A stretch of DNA of 64,000 bases from Diphasiastrum complanatum (GCA_029204225.1 CM055097.1:5523620-5587619), one strand, 5' to 3'; positions 21,891-34,239 are shown, numbered from the stretch's first letter. Notes: generated by a model not told the origin, from the sequence alone. Numbers and translations are program-made.

Positions 21891-22385
21891 GTGAAGGGTT
21901 ATATTTTTAGTAAGTGACCTTATAAAAGTTTTGGCCTCTTTTTCAAATATAGTATGTTCTTGTCTAGGCTCATGAGTAAAAATCCTAATTGCCGGTTAGC
22001 GGAAACCTTCGAAGAAAACCAGTAATAGTATTAAAATGCATATCACTAAACGATTAAAACCCTAATAAGTTTCAACCTTGGACATCCACAAATGTACTAA
22101 CAGGCATATAAAATGTGACAACGCAAAAGTAAAGTCAAAACATAACCAAATATATTAGAATAAAGTCAAAACACAACCAACTAATTGTGTTTTCTATTTT
22201 TTATTAGATAAAATCCTTTATTCCCATTGGACTCCTAATGTCCCTGTTTGTAAAAATGAAACACATTTCTGATCTTTTTCGGCTCGTCTCCGTATCTGCA
22301 AAACCAGACAAAAAATCAATAATTCTATATGTATTCAACATTACTATTTAACATTCAAGAATCTGGTGGAAATTAGGGGCTCACA

Positions 22386-23577
22386 TTTTGTGCATTACGA
22401 GTGAAGACAAAATCTGCTGGCACATTAGCAAAAGTCAATCCGAGCATATGCCGAAGATCTTCTAGGCTACACTCCTTATTTATATGAATTTCTCGTATTT
22501 CATCATGGGGCAAAAGTATGGATATCTCCACTTCTTGTTAATTCGTCTCCGCATCTAGAGGGTCCCATCAGCCATGACCAAATTTATATCACCTATAGAT
22601 GAAACTTAAGGAGCATGTTTGATGTGAAATATGATACCTTATGGTCATTGTTTCACAAGAGAGCTTACATCTTATTAAATCTCCTTTATGCTCCATTTCC
22701 TTTGAATCCCATGCGGCAAATATGTTATCCAACAGTGATGATTTTGTTGCTTTCCAAGCCCACATCGTGTTTGTTTTCCTGAAGGGGACCACCTTAAATA
22801 TGGCAACAAATACGGTGATTGACACAGAGATGCTAGTGTAGACTCGTTTGGATCCGAATGTTGGCTTCATATTACCAGTAATCTCTTTGAAAATTTGCCT
22901 CTTCGTCAATTCAATAGTCAGTTGGTCAACATATGGCCACTCATGAGAATCGATCGCAGGCTCAAAAATTGGTGCTAATTTGCCTTGGCCAAGGTTTTTT
23001 TTTGGAAGTTTGTACATGTGATCGTAAAAGAAAATGCCCATTTTGATCAGGGCAGAGGATGCCAACCCACCATATATTAGTTCTCCACATTTGGCGTGTA
23101 TGGCGGAGAGTTTTCCAGTGAAGGACTTCACGTTTTGCCAGTCGAAGCTATTTGAAGGAAAGACATCTGCACCAGGCATTAATGCACCATTATTATCCAT
23201 TACAATGACATAATAATAATTCAAAAACTAATAGTTAACACAAGAATAAAAGAGGTAAGACATACAATGTGACTATATGGTTCTATCAGCAACAGCCACA
23301 TCCAATAAAATATCTCGACGCATGTATACGTGTTGCACATTTGCAAGGTATTCGCCGTTTTGGTCGATCTTGAAATCGTGGATCCTCCTTTCCAATGGTA
23401 GTCTTGGTTGTTTCGCTTCCTCTTTGCAACCTTGTGAGTTCCTTTGCCTGATGGTTGCATGTAAACCCAGTCAAAAGTTGAAAATGTATGGGGCACCCAA
23501 TGCTCATTGGAATCTTTGATGTGTGCAACAATGGAAGCTAGTTGATTCTTGGGCTTCCTTGGTTGAGTAGAGGCCAT
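22386..23577 (-). CDS. Unknown spliced gene
   Basis: ATG at 23577 opens a Lys/Gln-rich N-terminal part to about 23266. A second frame (23227 to about 22638) codes for about 200 residues of folded-protein composition, including GKLAPIFEPAIDSHEWPYVD. They join in phase through a GT-AG gap of only 38 bp, so this is either a tiny intron or a frameshift. A normal donor GTATCA at about 22637 and acceptor near 22593 mark another probable intron. Coding-like sequence resumes about 22535-22386 (ISILLPHDEIREIHIN onward, reminiscent of a beta-grasp fold) and ends near a GTGAG donor-like site. Family not recognised. It is upstream of, and on the same strand as, the H3-derived gene. Confidence 0.45.
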
Positions 23578-24225
23578 AATGGATGATGTAATGATAATGT
23601 AGGATATGCAAAATAGTGTGTGAGATCTTCAGATAAGGTGAACCGAAATAAAAAAATAGAATATTTGTGGAGTATACAGAATGAGAGAGAGAGAGAGGTC
23701 GTTTAGAGAGAGACTACAAAATGAGAGAGAGATGAGAGATACAAGCTTGTGAACATTCAAAATTTGAAATAAGGACTAGGCTCACTTAGGATATGGCTGC
23801 TAGTGGATAGACAGGCTAGTTGATGTTAACTTGTAGGCATAGTTATTGCTTTATCTAGGGTTAATGTTAGAGGTGTACTTTGTGGGCCCACACTTGATTT
23901 AATCTACACCATTGAATTTGCCATGTCATATGGACCATTCCTTCTCAGTTGTCAATATTTTATTGGGACACGTGTCATCATTAACACTAATTATAATTAG
24001 TGAAGAGGCCCTTTTTGAGTCCAAAAAGGGCCCTAATGACAGAACGAGAGAGCGCCAGGGTGTAGGAGAGCCAAAAAATCGCCAGTAGATCATCGCCAGA
24101 GAGCTCCAGAGTTTGCACTTCGCTGAGGTGCGAATGGCGTCGAGGTGATGGAATTTATGGACACTGTCAGCTGGGTTCGCACGCGATGGGACGTGTCTAT
24201 TCGTTGGATTTTGAATGAGAAACGT
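23578..24225. other. Intergenic region with GA tract and a short hairpin
   Basis: No gene. A GA-rich stretch lies at about 23683-23740. A perfect 11-bp inverted repeat (GGCCCTTTTTG, 4-base loop) is at 24007-24032. Confidence 0.5.
24007..24032. repeat. Perfect 11-bp hairpin
   Basis: Arms GGCCCTTTTTG and CAAAAAGGGCC separated by AGTC. No gene end adjoins it, so a terminator role is not indicated. Confidence 0.6.
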
Positions 24226-24570
24226 CGGTCGAGATTTGATGGAGTCGCGTCAGTCGAGATATGAGAGAGTCACATCGGTTGAAATCTGATAAAAATCCAT
24301 CGATTGAGATCTGAACGAATCCCTCGATTGAGATTTGAGCGGATCCCGTCGGTTGAGATTTGAGCGGATCCATCGGTTGAGATTTGAACGGATCCCATCG
24401 GTTGAGATTTGAGCGAATTTCGTCGGTTGAGATTTGAGCGGATCCGTCGGTTGAGATTTGAACGGATCCCATTGGTTGAGATTTGAGCGGATCCCGTTGG
24501 TTGAGATTTGAACGGATCCCGTCGATTGAAATTTGACAAAATCCCGTCGGTTGAGATTTGACAAAATCCC
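24226..24570. repeat. Minisatellite, about 14 units of 24-25 bp
   Basis: Units of the form CGGTTGAGATTTGAGCGGATCCCGT repeat about 14 times with increasing divergence at the left end. Because 25 is not a multiple of 3, all three minus-strand frames stay open for long stretches and give repetitive peptides; these are by-products of the repeat, not genes. Confidence 0.9.
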
Positions 24571-24681
24571 AATATGAAGGAATGGATCTGTGTGATGCAA
24601 GTGAAGAACTTCAAGGGAAAAATATGATTGTGGCCTACAGTAGAAGTTCTTATGAAAAGAGTGTATCCCCAGGAATGTTTG

Positions 24682-25259
24682 TGTCAAAATATTGGAAAAA
24701 TCTATCTAATGTTGTGAGTAGGGGTCCAAAAAATGCCAAAGATGAATTAATCTCTTTTGGCTTAGTAAAGACCCATCTTCAAATAAAATATTCAAGGTAG
24801 GTAGAAGTAGAAACTCAAGCTACCATAGGAATTGCCATTTGTACTTTGCATGCCACATTTAATGCATGAAAAGACTAGGTGGCACAATTAGACATAGTGA
24901 GGTGGCTTGAATAAGTCTAGATAGCTTGAGAGGTGGATTCACAACTCCAATTTAGCTCAAAGTAGGAGGAGAGTCCATGGATCTATATATATGTGATGTA
25001 CGCTCATTGAGAAGATGATGAAATTTGTGTGAATTGCAAATTTGGAGACAAGCTCTTTGTGCCCTCTCTCTCTACATGAGTTTTGTACTTTCTATTTTCT
25101 CTCTTTGGCCGAGTTGAGGCATTTATTATGCTAAGTTTCATGTTTTGTTGACAGATCTTGCTTGTAACACTACCAATGCTAGTCTAATCTTTATGGTATT
25201 ATTGGGCTTAGGAGATCAAAAGTACATGTGTAGGGCGTCCCACACGTGTGAATTCAGCA
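24682..25259 (+). repeat. 5' LTR of Copia B
   Basis: From TGTCAAAATATTGG to AATTCAGCA. Carries a CACACGTGTG palindrome at 25241-25250 just before its end, and a TATATATATG stretch at about 24983-24993 as a likely TATA region. Confidence 0.9.
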
Positions 25260-25271
25260 TCGTATCAGAGC
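25260..25271 (+). other. Primer binding site of Copia B
   Basis: TCGTATCAGAGC, one mismatch from the tRNA-iMet primer site. Confidence 0.8.
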
Positions 25272-26013
25272 CTACCTAAGATTTACAAGCAAATCTAATA
25301 AAAAAGTTTGCAAATTCGATCAGATTCCAAGCTAGGAATCTCTAAATTCTACTTTCTAGCTAGTTTGCAATTTTATGATGATTTAGAGCTTTAAACCACT
25401 TTGAATGGTCCAGATCAAGTACTATATGGAATTTCAGGTGCTGGCACGTGTGAAATCCGCCCATTTTCAGTTTGGTGGTTCTCTCCCACCTTAGATCCAA
25501 ATTTCATGCAAATTAGCCCACTAGAAAGCTAGAAATGTGTGGAATCTGATGTAATTTGAAAAATGACAATTGGATAAGCAAATAAGAAGTTATAAGCTTT
25601 TGAAGAGTTGTAGGTAGGGCACCTAGACCTGTGGCAAATCATGTGTACATGTCATTTATTGCCTGAATGATCACAAAAATCATCCAGAAGTTGGACAATC
25701 TCATCTATATGTGATTTAGACAAAATTTATAGGTTCTAGACAAATTTTTTCATACAAATAGATTGTATTTGAGTCAATTTGACATTTTTGGAGTATTTCA
25801 CATGTGTGAAATTCAGAGAACCATAACTTTTGCCATACTTCATCTTTTTTGATGATTCAAATCTTGTTTTAAAGAGATTGTCAAGCTAGTGAGATCTATC
25901 TCACAGTTTTTTGCTTAGTCTTACATAGGATTTGGTTTTGTACCCTTGATTGGTCCCTATAGTGAGAAGATAAGCAATTTTTCATCCATCTTTTTTTATT
26001 TCCATCATTCTTT

Positions 26014-26650
26014 ATGACTTCAATGGGTGTCTTTCTATTAGAAGCAAGTGAAAGATTGTCAACCTCCAATTACTCAATTTGGAAGGCTAGAATGGAATCT
26101 GTCTTAATACTACAAGATGTGATGGATATTGTACTTGGCATTGAAGAAGAACCACAAATTCCTCAAGAAATTCCAAAGTACAAAAAGAGAGTTGGGATGG
26201 CTCTGCATTATATTAAGATGAATGTCTCAAATGACATCTTAAGAGAAATCGGTGCATGTACTAATGCCAAATATGCTTGGGATACTCTCAAGTCCATCTA
26301 TGAGGCAAAGAATACTTCTAGACTTCTAACACTAAGAAACCAAAGACAAGCACAAGACAAGAAGTAAGAATCAACACCAACTCTCTTCAAGCAAGAACAA
26401 TCTTATTTCCAAGGAGAAAGGAGAAGAGGATGAGTCCTCTCAAGCTTCCGCATCCAAGAAGAAAAAAAAAACATCAAGTGTTTCTTTTGTGGCAAGAAGG
26501 GGCATTATGCCACCAATTGCTTCAAGAAGAAGAGTCAATTCAAGCAAGCCAACATTTCTAATGAAGAGAAGGAAGATGCTCATGCAAGTGATGGAGAGGG
26601 ATCTCTTCTGGTCTCGAGTTTTTCCTCATCACCTTTCAAGAAGGATGATT
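26014..26650 (+). pseudogene. Copia B gag, internally deleted
   Basis: N-terminal gag codons 26014-26340 match gag of element A (SERLSTSNYSIWKARMES). The frame then breaks and about 130 codons are missing. A zinc knuckle (CFFCGKKGHYATNC) follows at about 26478-26520 in another frame. Confidence 0.85.
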
Positions 26651-28050
26651 TGTGGTATATAGACAGTGGAGCTTCCTCACATATGTGTAGCTCCAAGTAT
26701 TCTTTTTCATCCATGTCACCTTATGAAGGAGCCAAGAAGTCCATCTACACAGCAAATGATCATGAGTGTGCTATTGAAAGCATAGGGACCATTCCCTTAA
26801 AGCTTTCATCATCAAAAGTCCTTTCTCTGTCTAAAGTATTTTTTGTTCCTAAGTTAACAAAAAATCTTATTAGTGTTGGGCAATTGTTTGATAGTGGACT
26901 AGATGTGAATTTCAATGTTGATACATGTACAATCAAGAAGCATGATGAGATCCTTGCATTTGGGTCTAGATATGGTGGAATCTACAAGCTTGATCCCAAA
27001 GAGTATGCTAACTCTTGTGATAGTCCTTTTGCTTCCCATATGTCTTTGGAGGAACTATGACATAGAAGGTTGGGGCATCCTAACTATAATTCTATGGCGT
27101 CCATGGTCAAGAAAGCCAAAGCTATTGGCTTGCCTAATCTTATCTCCAAGAATTTCAAGCCATGTGAGGCTTCTGCCATATCTAAGTCCCATAAGAAGCC
27201 TTTTTCAAAGTCATCCATCAAGACTACACATCCATTGGAGCTCATACACTTGGATGTGCACTTCTCATCTTCAAAGAGCAAGGGTGGTGCAACTTGCTTT
27301 GTAACTTTCATTGATGATTTCACAAGATTTATGTGGGTATATCTTCTAGCTTCAAAGTCTATGGTGTTTGACTATTTCCTAAAGTTCAAAGCTCTAGTTG
27401 AAAAGCAATTTTTATACAAAATCAAGATTCTTAGAAGTGATGGGGGTGGTGAGTACACTTCCAATAAATTTCATGATTATTGTGAGCTTGAAGGCATTAA
27501 AAGGGAGTTTTCTTGTGCATATACACCATCTCAAAATGGGGTGGCTGAAAGAAAGAATAGAACATTGTGTGAATGTGCCAAACCCATTAGAATTGAGGTG
27601 TCCTTGCCAAAAGACTTTTGGGGTGAGGCCATCAACTGTTCAAACTATCTTTGCAATCGACTCCCTCATGTAGCACTTGGAGGAAAGTCACCATATGAAG
27701 CACTTTATTTGAAGAAACCTAAGGTTGATCACCTTAGAGTATTTGGATGCATATGCTTTGTCCATATTCCCTTGGAAATGAGAAAGAAGGATGATCCTTG
27801 TGCAAACAAAGGAGTAATGGTTGGATATTCATCCAACAAGAAAGCCTATCAAATCTACATGCTCTCTACTTCTAAAGTAATTGATACTAGAGATGTAGCT
27901 TTTAATGAAGAAGAAAAGTCCAATCTTGGAGGGGCCGAGATCAAGCAACCTCAAAATCTATCACCTTTTGTTATTGAAGACAATCAACATATGGAGGAGT
28001 CGAGATTTGAAGATGGAAGTCCTCAATTTTCACTCCTAGAAGATCCATGA
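26650..28050 (+). pseudogene. Copia B protease and integrase
   Basis: Intact protease motif (WYIDSGASSHM). TGA at 27058-27060 replaces the Trp codon just before the integrase zinc motif HRRLGHP. The second Cys of the zinc site reads Ser (CEAS). DDE motifs (HLDV, SDGGGEY, QNGVAERKNR) are readable. The frame is lost at about 28040. Confidence 0.85.
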
Positions 28051-29682
28051 GGGAGAGATCCGAGCCTAAGAGGCTCACTTATGATGACAAAGAAAAACAA
28101 GTCGATCTTGATTCCACTTATGCTTATTTTGTTTCTCACGAGGAGCCCAAAGATGTCCAAGAAGCCCTCAATACCAAGGAGTGGTATGAGGCCATGAAGA
28201 TTGAATATGATGTCTTGATCACCAACCACACATGGGACCTAGTGGATCCACCACCTAACATGCATATCATTGGATGCAAGTGGGTGTTCAAGATCAAGTA
28301 CAATCATGATGGCTCCATCAACAAGTACAAGGCAAGATTATGTGCTAAAGGCTTTGCACAAATATATGGCCTTGACTATGAAAAAACCTTTGCTCCTGTA
28401 GCAAAGATGGTGACAATAAGAATCATAATTTCTCTGGCCTTATTTTTTAAGTGGAAACTGTTTCAACTTGATGTCTCCAATGCTTTTTTTGAATGGCTAT
28501 CTTGAGGAGGAGATATACATGGAATAGTCTCAAGGATTTATCAAGGATAAATATAAGGTGTGTTTGCTATTTAGAATTCTTTATGGCTTGAAGCAAGCAC
28601 CTAGATCATGGTATTCAAGACTCAACAACTTTCTACTTTCATTAGGATTTGTGCTTAGTGACTATGATCTTTCTATGTACTTAAAGTTTGATGGTAGTAA
28701 TATTGTCATTCTTCTAATCTATGTAGATGAAATTATTCTTAGTGGAAGTTGTTTGATGCTAGTTCAAGAAACCAAAGATGCATTAGGAAAAGAATTCAAA
28801 ATGCAAGATCTAGGAGAAATCCATTACATTTTAGGCCTTGAAATTGATTTTCATGAAGAGTATGCTTTTATTTGTCAATCTAGAAATGTCTTTTCTATGT
28901 TGAGAAAATTCAATATGCAAAATTGTAAAGGCATAGATACTCCCATGGAGCAACATGTAAAAGATCCTATTAAAGGTGATGAAAGATCCTTCGAGGACAT
29001 CACACTTTATAGGAGTCTTATAGGCTCTTTAATTTGGCTTACTATCACTAGACCCGATTTGAGCTATTGTGTGCACAAATTGAGTCAATTTATGCAAGAT
29101 CCCAAGATCTAACATTGGAAGATGGCAAAGAGAGTTCTAAGATATGTATCTTCTACTCAAGATTATGGTTTATTGTACAAGAATGAAGATCTAACCATTG
29201 TTGGCTATTTGGATTCTGATTTTGCAAGTGATAAAATGGATCAAAAGCTCATTAATGCATATACTATCTTTCTTGGAGGCAATCTTCCGTCTTGGCTTTC
29301 AAAGAAGCAAGATACCATATCTCTATCTTGTGAGGCCGAGTACAAAGCAGTCACTACAACAACTAAAGAGGTGCTTTGGATCAAGAGGTTAATCACGGAG
29401 CTAAAGTACATCAAAGAGGATGATCTTCCCTTGATCAAATGTGACAACATATCGGCACAAGATCTTGCAAACAATCCTATTTTTCATGCAAGAAGCAAGC
29501 ATATCGAAGTGGCACACCATTTTGTAAGGGAAAAGCTCATTGGAGGTGAAATCAACTTGGAACACATCGACACATCTTCATGTATCGCTGATCTTCTCAC
29601 AAAGCCACTTTGCAAAAGTGCCTTCTCAAAGCATAGGTGTAATTTTGGTCTTATCTCAAGATCGATGCTTGATCCACATTAG
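28047..29682 (+). pseudogene. Copia B reverse transcriptase and RNase H
   Basis: RT starts with the expected CKWVFKIKYN block. A frameshift at about 28490 and stops follow. The active site at 28720-28731 reads YVDE in place of YVDD, a substitution of a catalytic Asp. RNase H keeps CDN, ARSKHIE and LTKPL motifs. Stop codon TAA near 29110. Confidence 0.85.
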
Positions 29683-29700
29683 ATACATTTTTAGGAGGAG

Positions 29701-30172
29701 TGTCAAAATATTAGAAAAATCTATCTAATGTTGTGAGTAGGGGTCCTAAAAATGCCAAAGATGAATTAAGCTCTTTTGGCTAAGTAAAGGCCCATCTTAG
29801 AATAAAATATTCAAGGTAGGTAGAAGTAGAAACTCGAGCTACCATAGGAATTGCCATTTGTACTTTACATGCCACATTTAATGCATGAAAAGGCTAGGTG
29901 GCACAATTAGACATAGTGAGGTGGCTTGAATAAGTCTAGATAGCTTGAGAGGTGGATTCACAACTCCAATGCAACTCAAAGTAGGAGGAGAGTCCATGGA
30001 TCTATATATATGTGATGTACTCTCATTGAGAAAATGATGAAATTTGTGTGAATTGCAAATTTGGAGACAAGCTCTTTGTGCCCTCTCTCTCTACACGAGT
30101 TTTGTACTTTCTATTTTCTCTCTCTAGTTGAGTTGAGACATTTATTATGCTTAGTTTCATGTTTTGTTGGCA
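29701..30172 (+). repeat. 3' LTR of Copia B, truncated
   Basis: Begins TGTCAAAATATTAG after the purine tract AGGAGGAG and matches the 5' LTR until about 30172, where unrelated sequence begins. The last 107 bp of the LTR are missing. Confidence 0.9.
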
Positions 30173-31059
30173 AAAATCACCAAAACTGATGGATCGACTA
30201 CCAGATATCTATCATGATTTTCAAAGAGTTACCTACAGTCAGATCTAACATGGATGTAACAGATTACTAGTTTACAAAAGTTAAGAATCAGAGAATCTCA
30301 AGATCTCATCGAAAAAACACTCAAAAAGAGCACTTTTTTCATGATTTTTAGAGATCCCCTAAGAGATAGCTCTTGAAACTTGGACAGTTACTAGATCTGA
30401 CTTAGATGCATCTATGAAAATCTTTGTGAGAGTTACTGATGGAAAAAACATCATTTTTTAGTGTGTGCGAGGTTTTCAAGGAGAAAAATCTTCAAAATCC
30501 TCGTAGAGCATCAAGATCATCAAACCAATTTTTGCAAGGGCCATAAATGAAATCAGAGCAGTGAAATTAGCCTGTCTACAGAGTCTGATTTTGAAAATCC
30601 AACCACAGGAACAAGTTGTGCGAGCATTCACTTCATGCGAGGATTGTACCCTCGCAGAACCTTCGTAGGGCAGTCAAATCACTTTCTGAACTCTCGTAGG
30701 CTTCTCTAAGGTCTTAGAATTTTGTGAAGAAGGTTCCTGCCAAAATTTGGGTGAAACTAAGCAAGTAAAAGTGGATTTCACCTAATACGCACTCTAAATT
30801 CCGCTATATAAGGGCTGAATTCGAGTCATTTGTCACCTTTCCTAGTGAGGCTTTGTTCATATTTCGACCAAATTTTCCAAGTTCTCTGATTGCATCCAAA
30901 CGTCATACAAGCCATCATCTACTTACTCTGGATCCCGCCGCACTTGATGACAAGAGATCATTGGAGAAACTCATTGAGAACAACAACGACGACACTGTAT
31001 AGGTCGTCGGGGCCACTACCTCACAAGCCCCTATAAGCGTCAGTGTATCGGCTGCTCCA
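30173..31059. other. Noncoding flank with a possible core promoter
   Basis: No ORF of note. CGCTATATAAGGGC at about 30802-30815 is a good TATA box, lying about 250 bp upstream of the coiled-coil ORF at 31060. Several GCGAG words recur in this stretch. Confidence 0.4.
30805..30812 (+). promoter_or_regulatory. Putative TATA box upstream of ORF at 31060
   Basis: TATATAAG in a GC-flanked context typical of plant promoters. It may belong to the 5' LTR of the element whose 3' LTR starts at 32695, but the two regions do not match. Confidence 0.4.
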
Positions 31060-32627
31060 ATGGACCTAACGACGGCCTACCAAGCCTTGGGGACATTCAT
31101 CCAGGATGCGGTAGGAGCCAGAGCCTCATTGGACAGCCGGGCACTGCATCTGACAACCAACAATACCCAGCTGCGAGCAGAAATTACCAAGTTGCAGCAA
31201 GAGCTGATAATCACTCAGCAACACGAGCATGACGGGCATTGGAAAATCTTGAAGCTCCAGCAAAAGGAGCATGACCTCAATCAGTATATTCAGAGCCTCT
31301 CCAAAGCGCTAATGGATGCTTCCACAAAGGTGCAGGAGCTTCAGTCTGAAGCGTCCCAATAGCTTGCCCCCCTCCAGGCGCAAATCCAGATATATGAAAC
31401 AAAAAATGCATGGCTGGGAGGGCAGGTGCAATCACTGCAAAGCAAAAAACTCGCCTTAGCTCAACATGCACCTGACTCAAGGCCACTCTCTTAAACAGAG
31501 ATGAATCTTTCCAAGCATCAGGTGTAGGTCTATAGTCAAACTTTGAACAACTACCACGCGGAGTTTGGCCAACGTAACTCAAGCTAATCATATTTCTTGT
31601 ATGATCAGCTTTCCTACCTCAAGGCTTGTCAAAAATTTATGGAGCAGAAGGCTTAGCCAACCCCGGTGGTAATTCTAATGCCACAGCACAAGCCAAGATC
31701 AAGGCTGGTAGGCAACGGGGGACACAAGCAAGGATCACGGGTCAGATGGGCAAAACCAAGGGCCTCCCGATACTGGAGTTGGGATGCAGGACCAAGGCCA
31801 AGACATGGGTCCCAGCCATAGCCACGCGGAAGGACAAGCCTCCTCATCAAGAGGCTCGCGCACCATATCTGCCAGTTGGGCTTTCAGATGCCCCAAGTCC
31901 GTGGAGGAGAAAGTCAACGAATTCGTATCCAAATATCCCCACGAGTCTTCAAGAGGCGGTTGGCAGATATTCTTTTCAGCACAAACTATCAAGGAAAATG
32001 AGTTGCAGGCACTCCCCGCTCTGTTACCACAACCAGAGTGGCGTCAGTAGCTCTTTGAGCATGACTCTGCAGCCATCAGGACTTATGTGACAAGTCCTCA
32101 ACAACTTCGGGTAAACACCCATTTCCGGCCATGTCTACAACAAATCAAATGGGTGGAATGTGGCACCCCAATCATACAAAATCATGCTCAACAACTGCAA
32201 TTGGCCAAAAATCAACTCCGAGTACAGTTGGACAACGGTTGTAGATGCCCAAAGGGCTCTCAGCAAATTTTCTACTAAGTATCTCAATTGTCCAAATCCA
32301 ACAGTCCGTGTGACAACATCTTATGCCCGAGACTTGGAATATTTGATGGAAATCAAGACCAAGTGGGATAACTTTCTTCCACCAATTTGTTTTGATCCTA
32401 ATAAGGCATTGGCCTCAGATCGCATGGAGGATCAGCTGCCAATCGCTTGTGTTTATTACCGAGCCGGCCTTTTGGGCCATTCCTGGACGAGCCGCTTTCA
32501 AGCTTGGATCGATCAACGATGGATCACTGGCGTCCACAAGTCCCTGCACACCAATAAAGACTTGAAAGATATTGGCAGATTCACATTCATGGAAGATGTC
32601 ATGATGTACCTGATCAACCAGCGGTGA
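31060..32627 (+). pseudogene. LTR-element ORF: coiled coil plus C-terminal domain
   Basis: From 31060 about 100 codons are Gln/Leu/Lys-rich with heptads (coiled coil), closed by TAG at 31360-31362. The same frame continues coding-like with more stops, mainly TAG. A second segment at about 32220-32627 codes for a folded domain with W-D-x-F and ICFDPNKALA. It clearly resembles 36100-36490 (CFNPNKSF). It ends about 65 bp before an LTR start. I infer a gag-like or accessory ORF of a non-autonomous LTR element. Confidence 0.5.
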
Positions 32628-32694
32628 GCCAAGCGCTCTCTATACTGAACCGGCAGAGTGCCAAGGGACCGACACTACTTCAGGTCGTGGGTCT

Positions 32695-33440
32695 TGTTGG
32701 GGGTATTTCCAACATAGAGCGAATAAATAAAGTGAGTCAATAAATTTGTTGCGAGGGCATGGCTTCCTGCGCGTATAAGTCCATGGCCCAATGAGCACAT
32801 GAGCTAATTGTAAATAGAAATAATAGACTTGGGCCCTAGGTAATTAAAATAAAACTTGAGGCCCAAAGTCATTTTAAACTTAGAAGTTTACTTTTTAGAG
32901 TTGAGTCCAACTTTGGACTCACATGAATCTTGTGAGTACTAGTGTACTTTTTATGGAACCTTGGATCAAGTTGGGTCCAAGATGAATGGTTAGGATCGTT
33001 GTGAATATTAGCCAATAGGATTTGAGACAAGGGCCTTTCCCATTTTATTAAAAGACACCATTTGTACTCTATTTCCATGCTTATTGAGGGGGAGGAAACT
33101 CTACCAAACTTTGGAGAGAAGCATCCTCATTTGCTATTCACTACTTGCTAATGCTTTTGGTTGTACTTTCTATTTGCTTCTAGTTTACATGTTTTTGGTT
33201 GTGATAGTGAATGTTTCTCCATTAGCAAGCATAAGGAGCATTTGAGCTAACCTCCACCCTCACTCCCTTTTTCTCTTCTTCTCTCCATCTCTTCTACTCT
33301 TCTTTTCACTTTCTCTCTAAAATCATGATGAATGTTAGTTTAGTGGAGTAGAGCTAGGGGTGAGTAGTGTTAGTGGTGCTAGTGTTAGGGAAAAAGTAGA
33401 GAACTATCTAAAAGTTGCATCTTTACATAGTTAGGTACCT
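32695..33440 (+). repeat. LTR of family E (right end approximate)
   Basis: Starts TGTTGGGGGTATTTCC, after a conserved GTGCCAAGGGACC tract. Two other windows match it: 41001 onward (plus) and 59499 leftward (minus), sharing the GCGAGGGC...TCCTGCGCGT...TAAG core, a CCAAT box (about 33008) and an ATTAAAAG TATA-like site. The right boundary was not confirmed. Confidence 0.65.
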
Positions 33441-33540
33441 ATCCAGTGTTCTAACCCTTGTTGATAGGCGGGAGGGCCACTACGATGTAAGAATATCGAC
33501 CCTACACACCTACTCATGGATTTCCAAGGTTTGATGGCTT

Positions 33541-34149
33541 CTTGTGGCAAGATGGAGATAGAGGCTCATTCATGGAGTTTTATGGTAGAGCGCCACTTGG
33601 ATGTTTTGCATGCGGAGAAAACCATAGAGTTGCTGAATAGTTGCTGAATGTCCGAACAAAGGAAAGTTTGTACCCTTCCGTAGAGATTGTGGTTATGGAC
33701 ACTATTATAAAGATTGTCATGCAAGACCCAAACCACCTTCGGTTACTACTCCAGTGAACATGATTACAATAAAAAAAAGACCAGTAGTTCAACTTGAACC
33801 AACTATACCTTTGATGGTTGTTACCAAAGCCCAGAAATAGAAAGGAGTTCTAGTTGATCTAGTACCTGCTGAATCTGCACCAACTATAGATATACCAACC
33901 GCATCAGGCATGTATCTGAATCTCAAAGCAGAAAAGAAGAGATACCAAGATATGAGACAATGGATTAAACAGTTGCAAGAAGAAGCCCTAGAAGCCGCTA
34001 AAGCAGCAGCCAAAGTCCCTTCTCCATCTATGACACAAGCATATCCAAGAACAGATGTTAATACACAGTTCCACCATCATGAAGAACCTTTCAAGATGAT
34101 AGAACCCGAAGCACCGCAAACGGAAATGATTATGAATATGCTGTCTAGT
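33541..34149 (+). pseudogene. Gag-like zinc-knuckle ORF after LTR E
   Basis: CFACGENHRVAEC is a CX2CX3HX4C knuckle, interrupted by an exact tandem duplication of 11 bp (33628-33638 and 33639-33649) that shifts the frame. The following sequence has a second Cys/His cluster and a Lys/Arg-rich helical segment. Similar in order and motif to the gag ORF at 59716-61065. Several TAG stops. Confidence 0.55.
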
Positions 34150-34239
34150 TAGATGGATATTACACTAGGAGAATTTCTTAAACTGGTGCTGAAAGCAACT
34201 GGGGCACGACAAAATTACTTTTGAGAATCGTGAGCGTGC

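Larger units (their letters stand above)
24682..30172 (+). mobile_element. Copia retrotransposon B, inactive
   Basis: A 578-bp 5' LTR (24682-25259), primer site, about 740-bp leader, fragmented gag-pol and a 3' LTR truncated at about 30172. The shared 471 bp of the two LTRs differ at roughly 5% of positions, so the element is clearly older than C. Gag lacks its middle third, the RT active site reads YVDE and several stops and frameshifts break pol. No target-site duplication can be tested because the 3' end is lost. Confidence 0.92.

Noticed and set aside
24007-24032. Intrinsic terminator
   Set aside because: Hairpin in eukaryotic DNA with no adjacent gene end.
24226-24570. CRISPR-like array
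   Set aside because: Units are contiguous with no spacers, and the genome is eukaryotic.
24197-24687. Three overlapping minus-strand repetitive ORFs
   Set aside because: By-product of the 25-bp minisatellite.
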